DNA of 64,000 nucleotides from contig CM070877.1 of assembly GCA_036365515.1 (NCBI GenBank), positions 9,395,101 through 9,459,100 on the forward strand, in the 5' to 3' direction. Position numbers and translations under genes: made by a program. The notes under the pieces were generated by a model. It did no database searches, was not told the DNA's origin, and saw only the letters and a list, made by a program, of their open reading frames with translations. This document shows positions 14,727 through 26,244 of the stretch, one piece after another. The DNA is from Torymus aiolomorphi. Lineage: Eukaryota; Arthropoda; Insecta; Hymenoptera; Torymidae. Every line of letters begins with the position of its first letter. Position 1 is the stretch's first letter.

Positions 14727-15493
14727 CAAGGTTTTTTCTTCAAATAAACTCGATAATAAACGCCAGTGTGCCACCTTTTACAGGACTTGTAAATAAAGTT
14801 GCCTTTTTCGTGAAAGAGAGGCGCGGGTTATACGTGCTCTGGCCTCTGACGCGCTGCTTCAACAAAGGAGTCATTTAGCTAACGTATGACCCCGGAGTAA
14901 TAACGTGAAAAATTCCAAATTTCGCAGTCGACGGGATGTGCGCGAATCATTCCGCAACTCGTTGATAGTATTGTTTTAACGTTTCTTCAATATTTTAGCA
15001 AGCCTATTAAGTTTTATTACTAAGATATTTTCTACGAATGTTGGAGCAATCATCGTAAACTTAATTTCGAGATAATTAAGCCAAAAAATAGCTATAGTTA
15101 ATTGATAAAATATTTTAATAAGTACCATAAAAAGATTTTAGTGGACCCTTTTTCCCACCATCACAAAATATTTCACAAAACTGAGCCAGCTGCATTTTTT
15201 TAATCGCACACAGAAATATTTTTACCACTATTACAATATAATTTAGCAAGATTATTTCAATATTACTGTAATACCTTAACGATATTGTTTGAACATTATT
15301 TACGTTAAAAATACTTCTACAACTACGCGTAGAAAAAGTAACTTTGATCGAAATAAGGCTGAAAGTGTCCGCTCTGTCACGGATGGTTGCGGGGGGAATT
15401 AAGAGAGCAACACAGGCGGCTTCGGCTGCCGCCGCTCACACACACACAGAGAGAGAGCCGCCACAGAGAAATTAATAAAGGTTTTACTTTCAG

Positions 15494-15861
15494 AACAAGC
15501 CAATCACCTGAACCTGTTCAACAACCGGCAGCAGCCGAAGAAGAAGCGAAAGAGCCGGACGGCCTTCACGAACCAGCAGATCTTCGAGCTGGAGAAGCGC
15601 TTTCTTTACCAGAAGTACCTGTCGCCGGCCGACCGCGACGAGATAGCCGCCCAGCTGGGTCTTAGTAACGCTCAGGTGATCACCTGGTTCCAGAATCGCC
15701 GGGCCAAGCTGAAGCGCGACATGGAGGAGCTGAAGAAGGACGTGCAGTCGGTGAATCCACTCCTCGTCGCCCAGCATCACAAGACTTTCCTTGAGAACGT
15801 CCAGGATCTCGGGATCCTGAAGAAGAGGCCGCTGCCCAGTTCGATAGACGACAAGTCCTAA
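15494..15861 (+). CDS. lb: Ladybird-type homeobox protein, 3' coding exon (homeodomain and C-terminus)
   Basis: This is the last coding exon of a ladybird/Lbx transcription factor, a nuclear DNA-binding protein that patterns muscle, heart and nerve precursors in flies. The exon follows a pyrimidine-rich acceptor (cag at 15,491-15,493) and starts inside a codon (phase 1). After a short linker, including [12 protein letters not shown] just before the homeodomain, comes a complete 60-residue homeodomain running from KRKSRTAF to [13 protein letters not shown]. It shows L16, F20, T47, W48, F49, Q50, N51 and R53. Ladybird hallmarks are [19 protein letters not shown] and threonine before the WFQNRR helix. 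The tail contains [17 protein letters not shown] and ends SSIDDKS at a TAA (15,859-15,861). The intron lies just upstream of the homeodomain, as in vertebrate Lbx genes. The 5' exon(s) with the expected eh1 repressor motif are not in view. Whether it matches fly lbe or lbl cannot be told; a single pro-orthologue is likely. Confidence 0.93.
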
Positions 15862-17080
15862 TTATCCGAGTCTGGGAGATCGTTCCGGGATGCGAAGGTC
15901 GCAGGATTGTAGAAAGTTAGTGTAATGGGAGGGTGTTTCTGCCTTTTTTTTTTTAACGTTTCTATACGTCGTGATAAGAGATGAGTATTTGTTAGGTTAT
16001 GGAAAACGTTGGTAGGGGAATTGATCAAATGTTGAATGGTCTACGAAATTTTCCTCGCGTTGTCCAAAAATTCGTTTCATCATAGAACTGGAAATTTGGA
16101 ACGCCTAGATTTAATTTTTAGTTTTACGGGCCATTCGTTGTATGATGAAGTGAGTTTAATATAGAACTACATACAGTATTACATACAGTATGGGAAAATT
16201 TTGTCATTCAACGTTCGAACGTTCCAACCTTTATCTTGTAAGCGATTTTATTTATTTTCTTGCGTTTTTCATCCGAAAAAAATAGGAGTCCATCATAGAG
16301 TATAGAGGGCGTGACAATAACGCGACTCACCACTAACTTACTACATTCTACGGAACGGCGACGTTACTACGATAGATTTTCCTCTCGTATGCGTGTATCC
16401 TTGTAAATATCGTCTCCTTATTGTTCGATGTTTCATGTGCGGCAAAAAGAAAGAGAGCGAGAGAAAGAAAGCAACCCACACTTCATTTCATCCCTTCTTC
16501 ATCCCCTATGTACCTACGGTATAAACTTTGTTGTATTATAGTGTAATTAAAGTTCGCTGTCCACTACGTCGAGGATAATAAATTATTAACGAATCTAGCT
16601 CGTAAGTTGAGAGAACGAAGAAGGCGAGAGAGTGAGAGAGAAAAGCGTCGAAGTGAAGCTGAGCAAGCTGTAAATAGTCTGTAAATACATAGCGAGCGTA
16701 CGAACGTACATATCCTCTTTCAATGTCTTTAAGTGCTCGCGGGTGAGAAACCGTGTCCTCGTCAATGTAGGCCGAATTTCGCGAATAATTGTATGTATAT
16801 CTTGAGACGAGAAGATAACCTGATTAGGGGGGGAAAGTGATATACGATATTAGGCGGGCACTGCAATATACCTAATTGTCAGTTTAAATAGGGAGCTTTA
16901 CGATTTTTTAAGATATGTACATTTTAATCGGATATACTGCGCATACGCGTACATATACATGTGTCACACTCGAAGAAGCGAGCTGTGACGGTGTTACGTC
17001 CTCGCGTCAACGGATATCTGCGGTCAAAAGTAGAATGTGTATAGCGATCCTAAATAAATGGGAACATGATCTTAAGCGAA
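15862..17080 (+). other. lb: Probable 3' UTR of ladybird
   Basis: About 1.2 kb downstream of the stop codon has no reading frame but looks like UTR. It contains three Pumilio-type TGTAAATA sites (16,402-16,409, 16,669-16,676, 16,680-16,687) and AATAAA signals at 16,577-16,582 and 17,053-17,058. T-rich sequence follows the second signal, so the end is placed near 17,080. The exact cleavage site is an inference. Confidence 0.5.
16669..16687 (+). promoter_or_regulatory. Tandem Pumilio-type elements in the ladybird 3' UTR
   Basis: Two copies of TGTAAATA start 11 nt apart, with a third at 16,402-16,409. The consensus UGUANAUA is the RNA site of PUF (Pumilio) repressors, which act in mRNA 3' UTRs. 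The match is exact. Use in vivo depends on these bases being transcribed as the ladybird UTR. Confidence 0.4.
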
Positions 17081-17589
17081 AAACACTTTATTTTTGTTTG
17101 ATTCGACCTGTCCTTATCTATGTAAACCTTTTAAAATTTTGTCGTTTTACTTAAAAAAAAAAAAATTAAAATCAACATTAAAATTTTAAATCTTTTCACA
17201 ACTTGATATTTTTCTTACAATAATGAATTCATGGCAAATTTTAATTCTTTTCAAAACTTGATATTTTTTTTTTCTTACAATGATGAACTCGTTACATTTT
17301 TTAATTCAAAATTCAAGTAATTAACGAAAAAGTTCATAAAAGATTTATTATTATTGTTTTATTTTTATCAATTTAACAAAGAATTGAAACATTTCATTTA
17401 TACTTCCTTGATCGAGAATCGAGCTTTTAAAGGTAAGTATAATAATTAAATTAGTTTAATATATTATTTGAAAATATGTTCGTAGTGTAAATAGTTTATA
17501 TTTAGAATGAATGGAACTCCAGTATCCAAATAAGATTAGAAAAAAGATAATTACTTAAAATGTTTAAATATATGTAAGACTTTAACGAA

Positions 17590-17636
17590 AATATACGTTT
17601 CGCCCTAAACCGCCTGCTGGGCTCTCATCGGTGAGA
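17590..17636 (-). ncRNA. Degraded hammerhead-ribozyme-like motif (Penelope type)
   Basis: Read on the - strand, CCGATGAG (17,624-17,631) is followed by stem II GCCC (17,619-17,622), a 13-nt loop, GGGC (17,602-17,605) and GAAACGTA. This matches the hammerhead order C-U-G-A-N-G-A, stem II, GAAA, except that U4 of the core has become C, which should damage catalysis. The arrangement resembles motifs at the ends of Penelope-like elements. No Penelope coding sequence is recognisable beside it, so it is probably an old remnant. Confidence 0.4.
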
Positions 17637-18492
17637 AAATCGACGATTCTATGTCAGTTGCACAGAACGTGGTACATCGACTATTGCTTTCCTTATGAAT
17701 GAAGTGATAAACTTTACTAGAAGAAAGTGTGACATTATCTAGTGGTATAAATGTGAACCATAAGGTGTTCTAATTGGCTCTATATCTACAATTCTCGCGG
17801 TTATTATGTGTAATTATTAAACTGAACAGTCTTGTAGCACATCGACCTCTGCTCACTTTTGGATGAAGACATTCCCACTGATGAGTTCATCAGACAATTT
17901 GGTGCAAAACGCATCATTTTTTAAAACAGTTTTATCTACTTCCCATTATTTTTGTCTAATCATCCTTGTCTAAAATCTCATTTGGTTCGCAAGGTTCGAT
18001 TCATTCTAAATACTTTTAATCATTTCATCAACAATAATTCAAACATTAAAACAATAGGTGATAAGGTATTAAAATGACCAGTAATCATCAAACGCGATGT
18101 ATAAATAATATGAATATATTACAAAAAACAGATACTATATCATATTCCAACACACATTACTTTCAAAATTAACTTTCACAAAGCTAGCAACTTCTCAACG
18201 CCCCCTTTAAACCGAACTCGCATTAACTGCACCTAGAGCCGTAATAATCATCCTCATCGCGCTACTGGGAACCGGCGAGATAGCCGTCGCCTATATCGGC
18301 CCCCTGCATTTTCGCCAGTTTATTATTACAGTTATAGTCCCGATTACACCAAAGACGTGCAGCTTATATGTATACCTCCAACTGGACATTACACCGCGGC
18401 TGCACCGATCGATCGACGTTTTACAGCCGCAACTCCGCGCAACTTGAAAGGCGTTGACGAGGCCACCGATCGCGCATATTATACGCGCATAC

Positions 18493-18517
18493 ATATATAT
18501 ATATATATATATATATA
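18493..18517. repeat. (AT)n microsatellite
   Basis: An uninterrupted run of about 12 AT units inside a moderately CpG-rich block. Confidence 0.9.
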
Positions 18518-19652
18518 CGTACGTTATGACGAACGCCAGGCGATGTCAATGCGCGCGTAATGGCCGCAACTTAATAAATTATAACCAGGCCGCGGCGCGC
18601 GGGCTTCAAAAAGCTTCTCGGAAGGCTGGCCCCGCGCTATTTTTGGCGAATAATTTCTTTTCATCTCTCGCGCGCGCTCGCTCGCGGCCTGCGTGTATGC
18701 GAGAGAGGGAGAGAGGAATGAGAGTCGTCGTGGTGGGAGAGTGAGAGAGAGAGAGAGACCCTTTCCGCAGCCTTTGTCATTCGCGCGACCGCAGACACGG
18801 TAAGACCGTAAGACAGACGCGCATCGGCTTCTGCCGTCGCTAGCGCGCGCGGCGATCAAAGAATGAAGAATCGCGAGAGGAGACGTTTAAGTGCGGAGGT
18901 GGTGGTGGGTTGGTTGGTTGTTTATACTCGCTTGCTTGGTGGGACGAGAAAAGTCTGCGCCGAGACATTTCGGTGGGATTGTGCAATACTTTTTTGTGTA
19001 AATTTTTACGTTTTCGGTGATAGGCGATGATGGTGTACGGTTCTGGAAAAAATTAGCGTCAATTTGGAAAAATAACCGTTAGATAGTATTGTAAGAGTAT
19101 TGTGATAATATTATTATAATAGTGTTTTTGAATCATCCCGTGATAATGAGGATTTCAAGTAGTAAATATCATTATTCGATATAATAAGAATGTAACTACG
19201 AAGATATACAAGCAATAATTGTTCTACACATAACACGATTGACAGAATATGCAATAGTGAATAAAATATAGAGTAGGTGTACATTAACTAGTGAAGTCGA
19301 AACTTTGGTATTTAACGGCCAAGTATAAAAGTAGGTTCGCTTCAAAGCTGTAAGTTCCAACCGATGAAAAAAAAAGGCAAGAAGCGTATCTTACACTTGT
19401 CAATAAAGAACGCTAGTTTTCGCAGCGAGCTTCTTTTACAAAGGAAGTTCCTGTGCATAAGTATCCAATCAATTTTTCATTCCCAGCTGCAGCGCAACGA
19501 TAGCCGCCGCTTAAAAACGTCCGTTCCCTATCCATGCAATTTTCACGAGCCGTCTGTTCTTTACACTTGACGCTGAATATAATTAGCGCGCGCCTGGTGC
19601 ACGCGCCTGGCATATCTCGTTATAAAACTTCGATGCACCTCCCGACATATGT

Positions 19653-19672
19653 ACACACACACACACACACAC
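19653..19672. repeat. (AC)10 microsatellite
   Basis: Ten perfect AC units. Confidence 0.9.
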
Positions 19673-22395
19673 ATACAGTCGCGAAAAAATGTAGTTTCAA
19701 AACTCGCGCGCGTGCGGATCGAACGCTGCACGGGTGTAGCACTGCCGCGGCGTATATGAAGCGGTAAGCAAGGTAGCCGGACGCCGCCCTGTAATTCAGA
19801 CGCCGCTACATTCAAATAAAGAATCTGTAATGGCGATGATGAGCAGCGCGCGGCAATTTCCTCTCGTTCCGTGCGCGCGGGCCAATACATCAAGTAAGAG
19901 AAAGAAAGGGGAGAGAGAGGGGGAGTGAGAGAGAGCAGCCGATCTCATCTTGTCGAGCAGGATCGTTTATTGTGAGCGAGCGGCCGCGAGTGTCGGTATT
20001 ATATAAATTCGCTGATTGCAAAACTGCAGCAGAGTTGCTGCTGTTGCTGTTGCTGCCGCCTATCTCCTCCTCCCCCCCCCTCTCTCTCACCCGGACAATT
20101 TTGTTACGTTTCGTAAGATAGGCGATTGAATTTTTTGCGCTCAGTTGAGGCATTAAGTAGTGCAAAAATTTAGCGGTAGGGGAGAGATCTAAGTGGACGC
20201 TAATTATGGTCTGTTTTTCTATTTCCCTTATATTTTCTTTTTTACACTTTTTATGCGGAGAGAAATCGTTAGAAATAAACTGAAGAATTGGGTTAATTAT
20301 TTAATCATATATTTATGTGTCGATTGTTGAGGGAAATATACGATTGAATATTCTAGTATATATAAATGTCAAGGGACATGAAAGCGTTTCGATGTCAAGT
20401 ACCGATTTAGAATTACTCTTGAATATTTCTGTAAATGTAGATATAAATTTGTAGGATCAATGTTTTTTATAGTCTGAAAATCATTTACGCTACACATATT
20501 ACACGCTAGAAGACAAAATTATTTTGCACACGTAAACGTCCCGACGGCAAGTATAATCTATTATTTTATTTTAATGTTTTCTTATTCTTTTATCTTTTCA
20601 TCGGTAATTTTGCTTCAAAATTGTTGTGGTAAATAGCCAATGATTTATTAATTGGCTTGTACATTAATAGTTTTCCGTTTACAAGTAATCATTAACATAA
20701 ACGAAATAACATAATATGGGATAATGCTATTAATGATATAATAACTTAATAAGCTCTATAACAATACGTGTATTGCAACAAACGTATATTTTTCCTATAC
20801 TACTTTGAAAAGAAAATTATCCTATTAGAGTATAAAATGGATTTAAAGCTAACAAAAGTTATTTTTGTTAAAGATTCGACAATAAGGTAGTCTAACTGAC
20901 GACTTCGAAACATTCGAAAAAAATGGAAAATATTTCATTTTTTGGGCGGTTACACACACTCACACACACTGCTCTTCGATTCGAGCATCAATAACTCCTG
21001 GCCAGCGGCATGATTATAGTATCCCCGCGTGGTTAATTAGATAGAAGTTACAAACAGTAGGCAACCGACGCGCGTCGTAGGTGGCCAATATCTTTCGAGC
21101 CTACCGTATTACGATTTGTGTATCATTATTCCGCGATAATTTATTGCTCTTCTCCGCGCGCGTGGGGAGAGAAATAGAAAAAAAGTCAAAGTTGGAAGGA
21201 AATATTTCATACCCACACTTTAGATCGGTATACGCGGTTATAATTTCTTTATTTCCGAAGAAAGCCTGTGATTCCGGGAATGGCTTAGATGAGTTTGTAG
21301 CAAAAAATTGTCTAGGAATATCGCGTTTTCTTGGTAGCACTGAATGGTCGACGTGTATAATGAGACTAACACCTTTGATCTCCTGGAATTCCTTTGGATC
21401 AAAACTTCTTTTTCTCTTTCGATCGGTAAGTGGGTTGTTATTGTTCCCGATGGTTTTGAAATATCATAATTTCGTTTGAAAGATTTACTTCATTTATAAG
21501 TTGATAGAGAAATTGCGTAAAATATGATTAGATTTTTGGTTATACATTTATAATGTCACTTTTTTTAGCAAGGATACCAATTTCAAACCAAATCAGATAA
21601 AAATGTTTGAAAAATCTTACACTACATCAACCCCTAACTTTTTCACAAAAGTCTCAAATTCCCACTGCTGGCGAAAAAAAAAGAAAAAGAAAATCCTTAA
21701 TAACCAACTTCTTCTCGTCCCAGACCAATATCTCAGGCACAAATCACGGGGCCGTCACCAACTGTCCCATGTTCCACGATCACAGACGTAAATCTGCCAG
21801 GACGCAGACTCCCGAATTATAAATAAAGAAATATGATAATGAGCCCGTTAAGTACGTCTCCCTCCCTCTCTTTCTCTCTCCCTTCTCTGTCGTGGCATTG
21901 ACACGCCCCCTCGGGTATAATATTCGGACTACGGTCGCGTGTTTTCCGAGTCTCGCTCTCTCATCAAGCCTTTGATGCCCCTTTGGCGGCTCGGCCTTTT
22001 TCCCGCGAGTAATACGTCACGCTAATTGGACGACCTGTGTAGAACGTTTTTCTCTCCCTCTCCCTCTTCGTATAAAATATAGAAGGTGAGAGATTTTTCG
22101 TGGCGCGCGTGGAAGGAAGATCGCCTTTGTCGGTGTTGGGGCCCGATCGTTTAAGGACGCACGAGCCATTGTCATCGATTACGCCTTGGTAATATATTTT
22201 TACGCTAAACTGGTGGCGGCAGCGGCACTTCTTATTAACGAGCCGAGAGTTTGATTCCCGACGACGAGTGTTTCGTCATTTTTCCACGTGTGAATGGTGA
22301 GAGATGGAAAGAGAAATGCGAGAAATTAATGAGCCTCATAAAATGCGCTCAAATACACTGTTAAGAGCGCAATCCGTTCGATTTAACGTGTATAG

Positions 22396-22398
<3 letters not shown>

Positions 22399-22442
<44 letters not shown>
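22399..22442. repeat. (GA)22 microsatellite
   Basis: The longest perfect GA run in the window, 22 units. It explains the arginine/glutamate and serine/leucine open frames that appear on both strands here. Confidence 0.95.
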
Positions 22443-22444
<2 letters not shown>

Positions 22445-25400
22445 CGTGTTCCGTGGCTAATGATAGTCTCTCTCTCTTTCTCTGATGGATTGTGTATAGT
22501 GCAAATCCTTTTTTCGACTTTTTCGATATTCCGAAATTTGACGGAGTTACGGGGCTGTAAAATTTTTGTGACGTCACGATTATAACGCGGCGTCCTTTGA
22601 AGTTTAGTGCAGTGTGTCGCCATCAAAGGAACTTTGGCGCGCCGTAACTCCCGTAAATTTCGATGTAATTAAAAAATTCAAAGGGAATCGTCCGGCGGCT
22701 TGACTCAATTTTCCATAAGCCGAAGGAAAAGGTTTTTATAAATAAATGCGGTGCGCCGAGGTGCCGGATAATTGATGGGTAGGATTTAAGTATCATATTC
22801 GCAGAGACGTTTTTGTATCAAGGAAATTCCTTTGTGGCGAGCGAAATTTTAATAAATTTTTTCCGACACGAAATCCTTTTTTTGTCAATTAAAGTGTAAG
22901 GATGATCCTTGTCAATCAAAATTAATTTAAATGAAAATAGCTAACTGCTCCTGCGAATTTTAATGTAATTAGAACATAAAAAGCCAGCCATTAGCTCGTC
23001 ATCATTTTCTGGGAACCTGAAAGAATGCTGTAAAAAAATAAATAGCTGAAATGATAGATAAGTAATTATTTTAATTTGAGTACAATATTTGATGTTATCC
23101 ATAAATTAAAGATAAATTCTGATCAACTATTTTTGCCCCTTAAAATATCGTACTTGAATATATTTAAATATAATATAAAATTATTTTTAACATTCGTTCC
23201 ATCGATAGTATTATTTAAACAGAAATGTTTACTACTATTAGTATTATGAATAAAAACGGACATTTAACTTTGCAAGTAGCTGTAAATAAGGCATGAATGG
23301 GATGCTGCTTATTACAAATTCCTGCACATATTTTCTGTCATGGGAACGGTAAAAGTTACCACAAAATAGTAATATTTACTATACATCACAAGAAGATTCT
23401 TGAAAATTGGAATGCAATTTACTAACCTAGTAAAATATTCTAGCACAATATGATAATTATTAGTAATTTTAAAAACCAGCAGTTCTTCACACTTGAGTAC
23501 TAGTAATTTAATTTCTCTAAATTATCAGGACTACTAAGGGTAAAAATTACAATTTTTCTCGCACATATTTTTCCATTATTTTTACCACCCACCAAGTGAC
23601 CTATTTTTCCATAACGGGAATTCAATCTACAACGACCAACGAACGCAAATTGATAATAAAAGAAACCAACGTGAAACGCAAAAATATCCCTAAGTGCGCA
23701 ATTCCCCGTCGTCCCCGACATCCTGCCATCCGCGCAAACGACACTGGCCGCAAAAAACCGCCAACCACCACACGACAGTCCAATTTTTCACGTCAGTCCC
23801 AAATCACCCACTTTCCTATCTCTCTCCCTTCTCGGCATAAACGCGAAAAATTTCCCGGTGCGAATCGGTTTCCTCGGGACTGTCGCCTAGGGCGCTGGTT
23901 TGTCCATCGGCTCTCCTCCTCTACTTCTCTCTCTCTCTCTCTCTCTCGTTCCTAATGACAGCCGGCGGCTGCGCAGGCGCTAACGAAGCTCGGAATTTCC
24001 TTCGATCCCCATGAGCGCGCGCGCACGCGCGGCGAGAGGTGGGGGGCTGTGCCCCTCTCTCTCTCTCTCCCTCTCGGATAGGTTAATAGCTGTTAGCGAG
24101 GCGAGGAGAGAGCGATAAAGAACGAACGCGGCGCGGCCGCTTGATTACAGAGCTCGGCGATCCCTCTCTACACTCTCGCTCTCACCTCTCTCTGTGTAGC
24201 TCGCCGCGAACCGGCGAGCCGATTCACCTCGGTTCGCGCGAGAGCTGTCGCAAGCGCAGCGGTGTGTAGTACCCTGGTGGTGGTCTAAAGGAGAGAAAGA
24301 GAGAGAAGCGAGTTGTCAACTGCTGCGAGTATTTTTCAGAGAGATGCGCTTTTTGCGGTGCGCTAAGGAGACGCCGAGTGCAGAGAGAGAGGTGACATGT
24401 AACAGGTGTCGCGAGGAGAGCAGAGAGCTGTTGGTATATAGAGGAAGGTTTGCACGCGTTCGTGTAATGTCTTTATGGCGGTGGGGTAGAGGTGAGGTTC
24501 AGATGTAACGGTGCCAGGAGTTTGTTCCTATGGGTATAAGAAAAGATATGGTGAAGATTTTTATAGCTGGGTTGAATTTAGTTAATGAAATTTTGAATGA
24601 TATGTGACAATTTTTGCGAAATTTTAAAACATGGAAACATCATTACTTGTATAAGAGAGATCGAGTGAAAAAGGTTTGCTTAAATATCACGTACCCCGCT
24701 TATCAGCTGATAATGAAGAAAGTTGCTGAAAAATAATTGAAAATAACATTTTTGAAAGCTCCATTGAGTAACTTACAATGAAATTGATTGATTTATGGTT
24801 TTTCAGTACACTGAATTCGAATTTCGAAATAAATTTTAAATATTAAAAATATAAAATTTATTATTATAGACGAAACTGGAACCAGATTTTCCGCTTAAGA
24901 TTAAAACATTTAATCCCTAGATACTTCCTAGGAATTATAGTTAGAAATCACGAGCGACGGTCATTTTTAAATCTTTTTAAATCGTATTTATAAATAATTT
25001 AATTAAGAACCGGAATAAAAAAAAATATAATACCAACCAGAAGTCAAGCTATATCCGACTTACGAACCTCGTCAGAATGAAATTATCAGTCCCCTTCGAA
25101 ATCCCGACGCTCGCACTTAATCTCAAAATTATAAAATTTCGTTATTAGAACTTAAAGGGATTAAGTCATAAAATTCCCCCCGAGCACTGCACTCGCGTCC
25201 CCTTATACCTCTATAAGTAGATGCATGCACACACAGACACACACGCGCATGCGCACACGTGGAAATAAGTATATTACCCGCAATTAGTATCCCGGAATCC
25301 CCTTGCTCGCATCACGCACGCTCGTAATTTGGCACATGTCGCGCGGCGCGAAATTCGGGAAGGCGCAGCCGCGCGTGCGCACACGAGAGCGGGTTGTTAA

Positions 25401-26140
25401 GCGCATCGGCATCTACTACTAGACACTACACCGGTATATGCGCGCATGCATGTGTGTGTGTTTCTGTCTGTCCGTCGGCTCGAGTGTGCAGATTAGAGGC
25501 TTCAAGATAATTAAGTAGCCTCTTGAAAATACGCCCAGGCTGCGCGCCTCGCTGCTGCTGCTACACACGCGCGTGCGCGCGCGGCCCTCGACAACCTGTC
25601 GAAATAAACTGTTTTTTACAGCACCGGTGTAGAGTCGTCCTCTATACCTATATATGGCTGCTTCTGCGCCCAAATGAGGCTAGCGAACCCCCGAGTCCGA
25701 ATTCCAGATTTATGGATCGGCCATGAGAGGAGAGCGATTGAATAGAGCGAGAGTCGTTAAAACGCGATCGATAAATCAGCGTATCGTCAGGTATGGGAGC
25801 AAGGTATGCCCAGGTATGTAGCCTCGTAATTTCCTTCCTTGCGCCCGTACCGAGAAAAGGAGGTTCTCCTCTCTCGCTCATTGCATTATACACCAGTCTC
25901 GGGGGTCGGCGGCGTTATTAGTGAGCTCGGGTAATCGTAGAAGGTGTGATTCTGACGCTTCGTCCGCTGCTTCTGCGCTCGCGCGCGCGAGAGTAAGAGC
26001 GAGAGAGAGAAAAAAGCCGCGCGCCAAGGCGAAGGGGTGGTGGGAGAAGATCAAACGAGCCGACGAGCCACGGGGTGGTCTCTCTCTTTCTCTCTCTCTT
26101 TCTCTCTCTTGCTCTCCTTCGTCTTCCTCCACTTCTTCAT

Positions 26141-26160
26141 CCTCCTCCTCCTCCTCCTCC
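26141..26160. repeat. (CCT)n tract within a CT-rich block
   Basis: Six to seven CCT units inside a 150-bp CT-rich block (about 26,078-26,244). That block is what opens several long but meaningless frames. Confidence 0.85.
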
Positions 26161-26216
26161 TTATCCGCGCTGTTCCTTTTCTCTCGTCCCGCGGCGTTTA
26201 CTCCTTCTTCCTCTCG

Positions 26217-26244
26217 CGCTCGCTCGCTCGCTCGCTCGCTCGCT
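26217..26244. repeat. (CGCT)7 tetranucleotide repeat
   Basis: Seven units of CGCT, an uncommon CpG-containing tetranucleotide microsatellite. Confidence 0.9.

Larger units (their letters stand above)
948..15493. other. Long non-coding stretch upstream of the ladybird exon
   Basis: I see no convincing exon on either strand across these 14.5 kb. Open frames here are short and built from GA/CT or CG repeats. The stretch holds CpG-rich blocks, short GA tracts and at least ten islands of the AACGTT/CAATATT motif family (described in a separate entry). Because the ladybird exon at 15,494 opens with a split codon and an acceptor, at least the right part must be intron. The upstream exon or exons should carry an eh1-type repressor motif, and none was seen, so the intron probably runs past the left edge. 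Confidence 0.6.
1568..19125. repeat. Dispersed AACGTT / CAATATT motif islands
   Basis: Short islands made of variants of AACGTTGTTGCAATATTG and its reverse complement occur at about 1568-1652, 2302-2335, 3769-3799, 4690-4726, 5801-5876, 9601-9700, 10332-10372, 13644-13680, 14965-15000, 15225-15300 and 19085-19125. Within an island the motif recurs roughly every 10-20 nt. They are concentrated in the first 19 kb and I did not see comparable islands further right. They could be degraded minisatellite or transposon remnants, or a sequence family under constraint. No function is known to me. Confidence 0.45.

Noticed and set aside
14240..14743. 167-codon frame on the - strand
   Set aside because: Serine/leucine runs from the GA microsatellite and histidine/threonine runs from CA repeats; no conserved block.
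17876..17900. CTGATGAGTTCATCAG, a hammerhead-core look-alike
   Set aside because: It is a short palindrome with no GAAA after a stem II, so it lacks the rest of a hammerhead.
21081..21479. 132-codon open frame on the + strand
   Set aside because: No motif or family is recognised, the composition resembles translated non-coding DNA, and an antisense frame overlaps it.
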